From Patescibacteria group bacterium (GTDB taxonomy: Bacteria > Patescibacteriota > Microgenomatia > UM-FILTER-40-11), in contig JAMCYY010000082.1 of assembly GCA_023473205.1 (NCBI GenBank), positions 2,996 through 15,247 on the forward strand: a stretch of 12,252 nt of DNA, written 5' to 3'. This document shows, piece by piece, positions 1 to 5,275 of this stretch. The first letter of the stretch is position 1. The number at the start of each line of letters is the position of its first letter. The notes beneath the pieces were generated by a model. That model did not search any database. It had not been told where the DNA came from and saw only the letters and a program-made list of their open reading frames with translations. The translations under genes were made by a program, and so were the position numbers.

Positions 1-98
1 AGATAGGAACTTTTTAACCAAAAGTGCCGACCAAGCTGAAGAGGAAGGAGAAGGAAGAAAACTGAATACAAAACATAAAGTATTTCAATTTTCTTCAT
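1..98 (-). CDS. N-terminal fragment of membrane protein, O-antigen ligase/polymerase-like
   Basis: Thirty-two codons are readable from ATG at 96-98 to the window edge, so the gene continues beyond it. They encode a short basic start (MKKIEI) and a hydrophobic helix rich in Leu/Phe/Val (about residues 7-20), followed by QLGRHFW. A hydrophobic helix followed by QLGKHFW-type residues is what I remember from the start of O-antigen ligase/polymerase-like (Wzy/WaaL) membrane proteins in CPR genomes. That resemblance is recall, not a search. The gene lies on the same strand as the jag-rpmH operon but is separated from it by the AT-rich spacer and the terminator-like hairpin, so it is probably its own unit. 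No clear Shine-Dalgarno precedes the ATG. The membrane character is well supported; the family is tentative. Confidence 0.45.
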   Translation of the reverse strand, partial: MKKIEILYVLYSVFFLLLPLQLGRHFWLKSSY

Positions 99-231
99 CA
101 AAATTATGTCTAAAAATTTTTAATTTGTAATTATTAATTTTTAATCAATTTTTAATATCTTAATATCTTAATTTTTAAAAATTAAAATACTAAAAATTTA
201 GATATTGAATAAAAATTTAAAATTTAAAATT
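99..231. other. Extremely AT-rich intergenic spacer with tandem and palindromic repeats
   Basis: No gene is visible here and the stretch is almost entirely A and T. It holds a tandem pair of TTAATATC (152-159 and 160-167), immediately followed by a perfect 18-bp palindrome TTAATTTTTAAAAATTAA at 168-185. AAATTTAAAATTTAAAATT-like runs follow at about 213-232. The spacer separates the end of the jag operon from the next minus-strand gene, so it probably contains that gene's promoter, but no single -35/-10 pair stands out against the composition. Confidence 0.6.
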
Positions 232-257
232 AAAAATTGTCTTTGATTTATCAAAGA
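232..257 (-). terminator. Weak rho-independent terminator after jag
   Basis: On the minus strand TCTTTGAT, two bases, then ATCAAAGA form an 8-bp perfect inverted repeat (240-247 and 250-257). Three bases later comes a run of five T (232-236). The jag stop codon TGA (251-253) lies inside the stem. The stem has only two G:C pairs, so it would be weak, but position and T-run fit the end of the rpmH-rnpA-yidD-yidC-jag operon. Confidence 0.4.
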
Positions 258-715
258 GTCTTCGGTTTAATCACTAACTGTCTCTGTCTGCCTTCACCTT
301 CAGACTCGCTCACCACTTCAGGATGATCAGCCAAGATTAAATGAATAATTCTTCTTTCACCAGCAGTTAAATTGGGAATATATTGTGGTTCCTTGGAAAA
401 CTTGACTTTCATCGCCAAGTTAAGAGCTAATTTTTTAAGTTGTTCTTCCCGCTTTTGCCGATAGTCACCAACATTAAACGTTACTTTCATCCATTCTCCT
501 AAAATTTTATGGGCCATGAAGGTAATAATTAATTGTAAAGAATGAAGCGTCTCGCCATGGAAACCAATTAGAACAGCCGCGTCCTGAGAGTCAACTTGGA
601 CATTAACTAAACTTGTCTCCTCGTCAAAACTTGTTTCTACTTCTGCTAAAACCCCTAAATCCGCAATTAAATTAGCGGCTTCTTCATTAATTTTTTCAAT
701 TTGATCGTTGTTCAC
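251..715 (-). CDS. jag: Jag/KhpB-type RNA-binding protein (KH + R3H domains)
   Basis: A cytoplasmic single-stranded nucleic-acid-binding protein. KhpB/Jag (also called EloR) pairs with KhpA and affects cell elongation and division in Firmicutes, and its gene usually follows yidC. The 154 residues hold a KH domain (about 40-80) with the loop G-F-H-G at 51-54, and an R3H domain (about 90-150) with the defining R-x-x-x-H at Arg121 and His125, followed by EGRQRQLVI. The extra N-terminal Jag_N domain of Bacillus/Streptococcus homologues is absent; only about 35 residues precede the KH domain. The start lies 20 nt inside the end of yidC, so translation is probably coupled. The stop TGA is directly followed by an in-frame TAA. 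Identity is strong from motifs plus gene order; a cellular role in this lineage is inference. Confidence 0.9.
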   Translation of the reverse strand: MNNDQIEKINEEAANLIADLGVLAEVETSFDEETSLVNVQVDSQDAAVLIGFHGETLHSLQLIITFMAHKILGEWMKVTFNVGDYRQKREEQLKKLALNLAMKVKFSKEPQYIPNLTAGERRIIHLILADHPEVVSESEGEGRQRQLVIKPKTL

Positions 716-1508
716 AAGAAAGCACCTTACCTTTCTTATTTTGATTATTAATTATAACCTGCTGAATAAAGGCAAAAAGGGAAAAGATAAACCAATAAAG
801 AATAACTCCTGAAGGCATGGTATACCCAAAAACCAAAGTCATCAAAGGAAAAAGATAAAGCATTTGTTTTTGCATTGCCACGGCCATATCATCAGTCTCA
901 GTCTTAGTCCCCTTAGCTTCTTTTGCTTCTTCTTTAACCACCGGCATCATTAACTTTGAAGAAAGAAACTGAAATACCGTCGCTAAAATAACAAAAAGAC
1001 CCGGAATTGCCACAAAATTCGGAATGTGAATTAAATCCGGCTGAGAAAGATTCAGATATAAAAATTTCAAGTTTAAGGCACTGCCAGCCGGCAGCTGGAC
1101 AAAAGGATAAAGGCTTTGGTTAATCTTATCAACAACTTCCGCGCCAGAACGAACGACCAAATTAAAAGCTTGATAAAGAGAAATCAAGATCACAAACTGT
1201 AAAATTTGAGGTAAACAACCTGAAGTTGGATTAATACCATGCGTTTTATAAAGCTCCATTTGGGCCTGCATTAATTTTTGTTTGTCGTCTTTATACTTTT
1301 TCTTAAGCTTATCCAACTCCGGAGCTAACTCTTGCATTTTTTGGGCTGATTTTAATTGGGGATTGGTCAAAGGAATTAAAATCAAACGAATTAAGGCCGT
1401 TAAGGCAATAATCGCCAGCCCTAAATTTGAAAAAAGTAATTGATAAAGCAAAATTAAGGCATTTAAAATCGGCTGATAGAGTAAAACTGTCCAAATTTGT
1501 GTTAACAT
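696..1508 (-). CDS. yidC: YidC/Oxa1-family membrane protein insertase
   Basis: Inserts and folds inner-membrane proteins, alone or with SecYEG. The 270 residues match the short Oxa1/Gram-positive form, lacking the large periplasmic domain of proteobacterial YidC. Hydrophobic segments lie at about 17-48, 98-116, 165-185 and 216-253. The first contains the conserved groove arginine (Arg41 in TALIRLILIPL). A charged, Lys/Glu/Gln-rich cytoplasmic loop (about 52-92) precedes the second. NPTSGCLPQILQF and the LYLFPLMTLVFGYTMPSGV region are typical of the family. There is no lipoprotein signal cysteine. The gene starts 9 nt after the yidD stop and overlaps the start of jag by 20 nt. No Shine-Dalgarno precedes the ATG, so translational coupling is likely. 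The tail is short and basic (KNEKKGK-type, then SCEQRSN). Confidence 0.95.
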   Translation of the reverse strand: MLTQIWTVLLYQPILNALILLYQLLFSNLGLAIIALTALIRLILIPLTNPQLKSAQKMQELAPELDKLKKKYKDDKQKLMQAQMELYKTHGINPTSGCLPQILQFVILISLYQAFNLVVRSGAEVVDKINQSLYPFVQLPAGSALNLKFLYLNLSQPDLIHIPNFVAIPGLFVILATVFQFLSSKLMMPVVKEEAKEAKGTKTETDDMAVAMQKQMLYLFPLMTLVFGYTMPSGVILYWFIFSLFAFIQQVIINNQNKKGKVLSCEQRSN

Positions 1509-1517
1509 TTTTTTTAA

Positions 1518-1751
1518 TTAAATTAGCGGGTCATTTCCGCCTTTGGTCCAAGGACCACATTTAATAATTCTTTTAAAGCTTTTCCAGCTTCCGAAAATTA
1601 TACCATATTTATTTACAGCTTGGTAGGCATAATCAGAACAATGAGGATTAAAACGGCAAGCGGGCTGGCCAAACAAATAATAAAAAAATCCATGGTCAAA
1701 AGAAAAATACTGCTGATAAATTCTAATTAAAAATAAAACTATTCCCTTCAT
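1518..1751 (-). CDS. yidD: Membrane protein insertion efficiency factor YidD
   Basis: A small protein associated with the inner face of the membrane that aids YidC-dependent insertion. The 77 residues show the whole family signature: an N-terminal amphipathic/hydrophobic helix (IVLFLIRIYQQYFSF), CRFNPHCSDYAYQAVNKYG with the two conserved cysteines, then the RIIKCGPWTKGGNDPL end, equivalent to the RCxPFxxGGxDPV signature. The length is typical. The ATG overlaps the rnpA stop in an ATGA arrangement (1748-1751), a sign of tight translational coupling. The order rnpA-yidD-yidC is the standard origin-proximal arrangement and supports the call. Confidence 0.95.
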   Translation of the reverse strand: MKGIVLFLIRIYQQYFSFDHGFFYYLFGQPACRFNPHCSDYAYQAVNKYGIIFGSWKSFKRIIKCGPWTKGGNDPLI

Positions 1752-2062
1752 TTAATCCTCCCATTTAACAATTCCAGTTCTTTTTTTAATTCTTCCAAAC
1801 TTGCCGTTAAAATTGTTTTTTTTGCCAAGAAAAGAAAAAAACCAAAATTTGGAAAACCTTCTTCAATTGCCCGGTAGAGAAGTCTTTTAACCCGATTCCT
1901 TTCTACTGCTTTAGGAGCAACTTTTTGGGAAATAATTAAGCCAAACTTACGTCCTTTTGCCGGAGAATAAATTAAACCCCAAAAACGGAATTGAAGGATT
2001 TCTCTTTTTCCTTTTAATTTTAAAATTTCCTTACGGGTGAGACGATTTTTTTTAGGAAGCAC
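1748..2062 (-). CDS. rnpA: Ribonuclease P protein component
   Basis: The protein subunit that binds RNase P RNA and pre-tRNA leaders for 5' maturation of tRNA. The 104 residues carry the family hallmark RNRVKRLLYRAI (about 76-87) with the RNR basic helix, preceded by the FGLIISQKV strand and the usual basic N-terminus (LPKKNRLTRK, cf. LxKxxRLxxxxDF). The first codon is GTG (2060-2062): no in-frame ATG gives the expected LPKKNRLTRK start, and an ATG at 2062-2064 is in another frame. Length is slightly below the common 110-120 residues. It is separated from rpmH by 96 bp containing a large hairpin, and overlaps yidD by 4 nt. The RNase P RNA gene is not in the window. Confidence 0.93.
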   Translation of the reverse strand: MLPKKNRLTRKEILKLKGKREILQFRFWGLIYSPAKGRKFGLIISQKVAPKAVERNRVKRLLYRAIEEGFPNFGFFLFLAKKTILTASLEELKKELELLNGRIK

Positions 2063-2073
2063 ATTAAAAATGC

Positions 2074-2151
2074 CTAATTAACCTAATTGCTCTAATTATT
2101 CTAAAAAATGTTTAAGTTATTTAGGTCAATTAGGACAATTAGAATAATTAG
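2074..2151. repeat. Opposed 9-bp tandem repeats forming a long imperfect hairpin
   Basis: CTAATT occurs at 2074, 2083 and 2092 (exact 9-bp period), with CTA again at 2101. Its complement AATTAG occurs at 2128, 2137 and 2146 with the same period, preceded by TTTAG at 2120-2124. The two halves fold into a stem of about 30 bp with scattered mismatches, or slip into a perfect 13-bp stem (2091-2103 with 2140-2152). It fills the rpmH-rnpA gap and would be transcribed with the operon. It could act as a processing site, attenuator or mobile repeat; none of these is shown. Confidence 0.8.
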
Positions 2152-2158
2152 AAATTAT

Positions 2159-2299
2159 TTATACAGTGGTAATTCTTTTTCTTCCACAAGCCCTTCTTCT
2201 TTTAAGAACCAGACGGCCATCGTGAGTCTTCATTCTTTCCCTAAACCCATGTTTTCTGGCTCTTTTAAGTTTTTTAGGTTGGTAAGTTCTCTTAGGCAT
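2159..2299 (-). CDS. rpmH: Large-subunit ribosomal protein bL34
   Basis: A 46-residue, very basic protein of the 50S subunit that packs against 23S rRNA. The reading frame begins MPKRTYQPKKLKRARKHGFR and continues through ERMKTHDGRLVLKRRRACGR to KRITTV and a TAA stop. It matches the bL34 pattern (KRTYQPSxxKRxRxHGFRxRMxTxxGRxVLxxRRxKGRxxLTV) throughout. One departure is cysteine at residue 38, where most bL34 proteins have lysine before GRKR. A Shine-Dalgarno GGAGG lies at 2311-2315 and a TATAAT promoter upstream. It is the first gene of the minus-strand operon and is transcribed divergently from dnaA, the arrangement usual next to oriC. Confidence 0.96.
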   Translation of the reverse strand: MPKRTYQPKKLKRARKHGFRERMKTHDGRLVLKRRRACGRKRITTV

Positions 2300-2310
2300 A
2301 TTATTTTATT

Positions 2311-2315
2311 CCTCC
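2311..2315 (-). promoter_or_regulatory. Shine-Dalgarno of rpmH
   Basis: On the minus strand GGAGG lies 11 nt before the ATG of rpmH. It is one of only two strong Shine-Dalgarno sites in the window, the other being at dnaN, and it fixes the start of this short gene. Confidence 0.75.
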
Positions 2316-2331
2316 GTTTACTATTGAAAAC

Positions 2332-2360
2332 ATTATACCTTAATTTCTTTAAATAACCAA
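2332..2360 (-). promoter_or_regulatory. Sigma-70-type promoter of the rpmH-rnpA-yidD-yidC-jag operon
   Basis: On the minus strand a perfect -10 TATAAT (2332-2337) is preceded, at exactly 17 bp, by TTGGTT (2355-2360), which matches the TTG half of the -35 consensus. Transcription would begin around 2325, giving a short leader that includes the GGAGG site. Confidence 0.65.
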
Positions 2361-2369
2361 GACCTTGAT

Positions 2370-2407
2370 TCAGCGGTCTTCAGCGTTAACTTTAGCGACA
2401 ATCAGCG
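2370..2407. repeat. Four phased TYAGCG direct repeats between the divergent promoters
   Basis: TCAGCG occurs at 2370-2375, 2380-2385 and 2402-2407, and the variant TTAGCG at 2392-2397, so start-to-start spacings are 10, 12 and 10 bp, close to one helical turn. The array lies just upstream of the -35 of both promoters (rpmH -35 at 2355-2360, dnaA -35 at 2417-2422). GC-containing repeats stand out in this AT-rich gap. An operator for a protein binding one face of the DNA is plausible; no regulator is identified. Confidence 0.55.
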
Positions 2408-2416
2408 TTTTTCTCC

Positions 2417-2446
2417 TTGACAAATTGTGGATAAGTACCCTAAGAT
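2417..2446 (+). promoter_or_regulatory. dnaA promoter
   Basis: A perfect -35 TTGACA (2417-2422) is followed after 18 bp by TAAGAT (2441-2446), a four-of-six match to the -10 consensus. The predicted start is near 2453, leaving a leader of about 70 nt. The DnaA box at 2426-2434 lies entirely within the spacer, so bound DnaA would block RNA polymerase. Confidence 0.6.
2426..2434 (-). promoter_or_regulatory. Perfect DnaA box in the dnaA promoter
   Basis: TGTGGATAA on the plus strand is TTATCCACA on the minus strand, the exact high-affinity DnaA box. It is the only match in the rpmH-dnaA gap and sits between -35 and -10 of the dnaA promoter. This is the expected layout for autorepression of dnaA; it may also serve as an origin subregion. 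Confidence 0.85.
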
Positions 2447-2453
2447 AACCCTG

Positions 2454-2488
2454 TTAAGGATTAGAAAATCTTCAAATAAAATCCTTAA
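2454..2488 (+). repeat. 9-bp inverted repeat in the dnaA leader
   Basis: TTAAGGATT (2454-2462) and AATCCTTAA (2480-2488) are perfect complements around a 17-nt A-rich loop. The first base lies almost exactly at the predicted dnaA transcription start, so the mRNA would begin with this stem-loop. There is no T-run after it, so it is not a simple terminator. It could protect the 5' end or influence translation, as dnaA itself lacks a visible Shine-Dalgarno. Confidence 0.5.
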
Positions 2489-2523
2489 GCAAACCTTTAT
2501 TTTAGCTTCTGCCCAACAAAAAA

Positions 2524-3867
2524 ATGAATGAAATACTTTGGAAAAACATTCTTGAAGAAATTAAGCTTTCGGTTTCTATAGCTAATTTCCAAACTCTTTT
2601 CACTGGTACACAACTGGTTTCCTTGGAAAGCAGCATCGCCACCATTGGCTGCCCTTCAGGTTACATCAAAAATATGATCGAGGACCGTTTTTATTCCCTT
2701 CTTAAAAATATCATTGATCACCAAACAAAAAGTAACGTCAGCCTTGTTTTTATCATAAAACCAGTTCCTGCACCAAAAACGGAAAACGGCCCTCTTTTCA
2801 GCCAGGCAACTAATGATATCCCTTCAAAAAACGACCACCGCCTGCGGTCAGACTTTACCTTTGAAAGCTTGGCGGTTTCCGGCTCGAATCAATTGCCTTA
2901 CGCCGCGGCCACGGCTGTGGCAAAAAAACCCGGATCAACCTATAATCCTCTCTTTATTTGGGGCGGCGTCGGTGTCGGCAAAACTCATTTGATGCAGGCT
3001 ATTGGCAATGAAATCCTTAAAAAAAATCCCTCCATTAAAGTTTTGTTTTGCCCGGGAGAAGAATTCACTAACGAAATTATTGAGGCCATTAAAAACAAAA
3101 ATACAGAGCAATTCCGGAAAAAATTTCGTTCCATTAAAGTCCTACTTCTAGACGATATTCAGTTTATCGCTGGCAAGGTCACCGTCCAGGAGGAATTTTT
3201 CCATACTTTTAACGCCATTCAGCGGATGGGGGGGCAAATTGTCATGACCTCTGACCGTCCTCCGGAAGAAATCGCTAAACTTGAGGAACGCCTGCGCTCT
3301 CGTTTTGAAGCAGGATTAATTGTGGATGTTCCACCGCCTGACTTTGAGTTGAGGACAGCCATTTTGCTTATTAAGGCCAGACAGCAAAAAATTGACCTGA
3401 AAATGGATTTAGCTCAACTTATTGCCGCCAATATTGAATCAAATCGCAAGATGGAGGGATTTTTAACGCGGATGATCACTGAGTCGGAAACTAAGAATAT
3501 CCCTCTTTCAGTCGAGATGGTTAACACTTTACTCGGAAAAGCTTTAGCAGAAAAAGAACTTAGCCATAAAGCAATTAAACCCAAAACCGTCATTGACGTG
3601 GTAGCAGACTATTATCATTTAAAAACTGCCCAGATTAAAGGCCAAACCAGAGTTAAAGAAATTGTCCTTCCCAGACAAGTTATTATGTATCTATTAAAAA
3701 TTGAATTAAACTTACCCTTAATGGAAATTGGTAACATCTTAGGAGGAAGAGATCATACCACGATTATGCACGGTGTGGAAAAAATTGTAAATCAGCTTCG
3801 TGAAGATGAGGATTTAAGGGTGCATATCTCGGGGATAAAACAAAGACTCTCTGTAAAAGTTGAGTAA
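2524..3867 (+). CDS. dnaA: Chromosomal replication initiator DnaA
   Basis: An AAA+ ATPase that binds DnaA boxes, opens oriC and helps load the replicative helicase. The 447 residues show all domains: domain I (about 1-80), a short linker II (about 81-108), the AAA+ domain III with Walker A GGVGVGKT (147-154), Walker B VLLLDD (206-211) and the arginine-finger region RLRSRFE (256-262), and the DNA-binding domain IV (about 350-447) with LPRQVIMYL and the signature GGRDHTTIMH (407-416). The length is normal for the family. The ATG at 2524 is preceded by an A-rich run rather than a Shine-Dalgarno. The gene is divergent from rpmH and followed by oriC and dnaN. The promoter carries a DnaA box, so autoregulation is likely. 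Confidence 0.98.
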   Translation: MNEILWKNILEEIKLSVSIANFQTLFTGTQLVSLESSIATIGCPSGYIKNMIEDRFYSLLKNIIDHQTKSNVSLVFIIKPVPAPKTENGPLFSQATNDIPSKNDHRLRSDFTFESLAVSGSNQLPYAAATAVAKKPGSTYNPLFIWGGVGVGKTHLMQAIGNEILKKNPSIKVLFCPGEEFTNEIIEAIKNKNTEQFRKKFRSIKVLLLDDIQFIAGKVTVQEEFFHTFNAIQRMGGQIVMTSDRPPEEIAKLEERLRSRFEAGLIVDVPPPDFELRTAILLIKARQQKIDLKMDLAQLIAANIESNRKMEGFLTRMITESETKNIPLSVEMVNTLLGKALAEKELSHKAIKPKTVIDVVADYYHLKTAQIKGQTRVKEIVLPRQVIMYLLKIELNLPLMEIGNILGGRDHTTIMHGVEKIVNQLREDEDLRVHISGIKQRLSVKVE

Positions 3868-3868
3868 G

Positions 3869-3918
3869 TTATACACTTATCAACAATTTTTGCCAACTTA
3901 TCAACAAAGTTATTCACA
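3869..3918 (+). promoter_or_regulatory. Cluster of four DnaA boxes in oriC
   Basis: All four read on the plus strand: TTATACACT (3869-3877, one mismatch to TTATNCACA), TTATCAACA (3877-3885, one mismatch, sharing one base with the first), TTATCAACA again (3898-3906) and TTATTCACA (3910-3918, perfect). The cluster begins two bases after the dnaA stop codon. Repeated use of the TTATCAACA variant suggests lower-affinity sites used for cooperative filament assembly; that is inference. Confidence 0.85.
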
Positions 3919-3985
3919 ATAAGCCAGGCTTAATATTAACAAAAAGATAACCCGAAAATTAAAGCCAAAAACGCAAAATATCAAC

Positions 3986-3994
3986 TTATACACA
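3986..3994 (+). promoter_or_regulatory. DnaA box adjoining the unwinding region
   Basis: A perfect TTATACACA box in the same orientation as the upstream cluster, 67 bp after its last member. Only four bases (GTCT) separate it from the first trio unit, the position expected for the box that directs a DnaA filament onto one strand. Confidence 0.88.
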
Positions 3995-3998
3995 GTCT

Positions 3999-4016
3999 CT
4001 ACTACTATTACTACTA
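3999..4016 (+). promoter_or_regulatory. DnaA-trio element (six units)
   Basis: Six consecutive triplets read CTA CTA CTA TTA CTA CTA on the plus strand, that is 3'-GAT-5' repeats with one 3'-AAT-5' on the complementary strand. DnaA-trios of this form next to a DnaA box bind DnaA on single-stranded DNA and promote strand separation in B. subtilis. Here the element is bounded by a perfect box on the left and TTTAATAAAGAAAAAATTAG on the right. Confidence 0.85.
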
Positions 4017-4141
4017 TTTAATAAAGAAAAAATTAGATAAAATGAAAAAAGACCTTTTAGAAAAAACAGAAACATCCCTAAGAGAAATAACAAGCTAACA
4101 AGATAGCAGGAGAACAATATTATTAAATTACTTTTTTAAAT

Positions 4142-4147
4142 AAGGAG
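4142..4147 (+). promoter_or_regulatory. Shine-Dalgarno of dnaN
   Basis: AAGGAG ends six bases before the ATG at 4154. It fixes the dnaN start and shows that canonical anti-Shine-Dalgarno pairing is used in this genome. Confidence 0.8.
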
Positions 4148-4153
4148 ACACCA

Positions 4154-5272
4154 ATGAGAGTGCAGATACTGCAAGAGAATCTTAATAAAGGCCTTAGTAC
4201 TGCTTCACGGTCAATTTCTTCTAAAGCCCAATTACCAATTTTGGCTAATGTACTTTTAAAGACTGACAAAAACCGGCTGCAAATTTCAGCGACTAATTTA
4301 GAAACCGGAGTTACTCTTTGGTTAGGGGCTAAGATTGAAGAAGAAGGGGAGATTACCATTCCGGCTAAAATTTTAACGGAAATGGTCGCTTCGCTTCCAG
4401 CTGAAAAAATTGAACTGGAAACTAAAGAAAATGCTTTAATTATCCGTTCCCAGGGATATGAGGCCAGTATTAATGGTATTTCTGCCGGTGAATTTCCCAA
4501 ATTGCCTTCTTATTCAGCGGAATCTTTATTTACTTTACCGACAGATAAATTAGTCACTGCGATTAATCAAGTGGCTTTTGCAGCTGCGACTGACGAAGGA
4601 AGACCAATTTTAACCGGAGTCTTAGTCAGGATAAAAGACAAAGAGCTTTCTTTGGTTGCTACAGACGGTTACAGGCTATCTTTAAAGACCATTCCTTTAG
4701 AAACTGAAATTAAGAAAGAAATGTTTTTAATCTTACCATCAAAAACCTTATCGGAAGTGGCCAAAATCTTAAGTGAAGAAAAAAATGAAAATATTAAAAT
4801 GGGTTTCACCCAGGAAGAAAATCAAGTTGTCTTTGTTTTCCCTGAATCAGAACTTTTTTCGCGGGTAATTGAAGGGGAATTTCCGGAATACGGGAAAATT
4901 ATTCCTCAAAGCTTTACAACCAAAGTTTTTATTGACAAAGATTCTTTTAGCCGCGCCGTAAGAGTGGTTTCTATTTTTGCGAGAGATTCAGCCAATATTG
5001 TTAAAATTAAAATTAACAATGACCATCTTGAATTGAGTGCTAATTCACCTCAAGTTGGAGAGAATAAAAATTCATTGGAAGCAAAAGTTGAAGGGGAAGA
5101 AGGTGAAATTGCTTTTAATTTTCGTTTTTTGCAAGGATTTTTAGGGGCAATTGATGCTAAGGAAATTACCATGGAAGTTAATGGTTCTTTAAATCCGGGA
5201 GCCTTTCATTTGGTAGGGGATGAGTCTTTTTTGCATATCATTATGCCGGTGAGATTGCAGAATGAAGAATAA
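4154..5272 (+). CDS. dnaN: DNA polymerase III beta subunit (sliding clamp)
   Basis: Forms the ring-shaped dimer that holds DNA polymerase III and other partners on DNA. The 372 residues fit the usual three-domain clamp (about 365-380). The N-terminus MRVQILQENLNKGLSTASR, the KAQLPILANVLL stretch, SINGISAGEFPKLP in domain I, RPILTGVLV and ATDGYRLS in domain II, and the C-terminal HIIMPVRL, equivalent to the family's MPMRL, are all characteristic. The start is set by the Shine-Dalgarno at 4142-4147. It lies directly after oriC, and its stop is only three bases from the stop of the converging minus-strand gene. No terminator hairpin is visible in between, so the two transcripts probably overlap at their 3' ends. 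Confidence 0.97.
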   Translation: MRVQILQENLNKGLSTASRSISSKAQLPILANVLLKTDKNRLQISATNLETGVTLWLGAKIEEEGEITIPAKILTEMVASLPAEKIELETKENALIIRSQGYEASINGISAGEFPKLPSYSAESLFTLPTDKLVTAINQVAFAAATDEGRPILTGVLVRIKDKELSLVATDGYRLSLKTIPLETEIKKEMFLILPSKTLSEVAKILSEEKNENIKMGFTQEENQVVFVFPESELFSRVIEGEFPEYGKIIPQSFTTKVFIDKDSFSRAVRVVSIFARDSANIVKIKINNDHLELSANSPQVGENKNSLEAKVEGEEGEIAFNFRFLQGFLGAIDAKEITMEVNGSLNPGAFHLVGDESFLHIIMPVRLQNEE

Positions 5273-5275
5273 TGA

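Larger units (their letters stand above)
3868..4153 (+). other. oriC: oriC: predicted origin of chromosomal replication
   Basis: This 286-bp non-coding stretch between dnaA and dnaN holds a cluster of DnaA boxes on one strand (3869-3918 and 3986-3994), a DnaA-trio (3999-4016) and a following A/T-rich tract (about 4017-4062) able to unwind. The order is box, trio, AT-rich, as in the Bacillus subtilis unwinding region. The remainder (about 4063-4140) shows no further recognisable element apart from TAAAAT at 4038-4043, a possible -10 for dnaN without a convincing -35. By eye, the plus strand tends to C>G in the left genes and dnaA and towards G>C from dnaN onward, consistent with divergence of forks here; a computed skew would settle this. 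Confidence 0.88.

Noticed and set aside
2..130. A plus-strand open frame of 42 codons ending in TAA at 128-130, possible tail of an upstream gene.
   Set aside because: The residues are low-complexity and end in the AT-rich spacer. The minus-strand reading of the same bases gives a clean start and membrane helix, which is the better explanation.
1079..1099. GC-rich GCCAGCCGGCAGCTGG resembling the intergenic palindrome.
   Set aside because: It lies inside yidC as ordinary codons for a Pro-Ala-Gly stretch and is not a full palindrome.
2108..2356. Plus-strand open frame across the rpmH region.
   Set aside because: It is antisense to rpmH, whose 46-residue product is unmistakable, and it runs through the rpmH promoter and the repeat hairpin.
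2300..2420. Possible small RNA gene or riboswitch between rpmH and dnaA.
   Set aside because: No conserved RNA pattern could be recognised; the region is explained by promoters, a DnaA box and the TYAGCG repeats.
4042..4098. An 18-codon reading frame (MKKDLLEKTETSLREITS) between the DnaA-trio and dnaN, a possible leader peptide.
   Set aside because: It has no Shine-Dalgarno, lies in the AT-rich unwinding tract where chance ATGs are common, and ends 55 bp before dnaN without overlap or attenuator-like structure.
4123..4500. Minus-strand open frame inside dnaN.
   Set aside because: Shadow of dnaN codons; no start signal and no recognisable domain.
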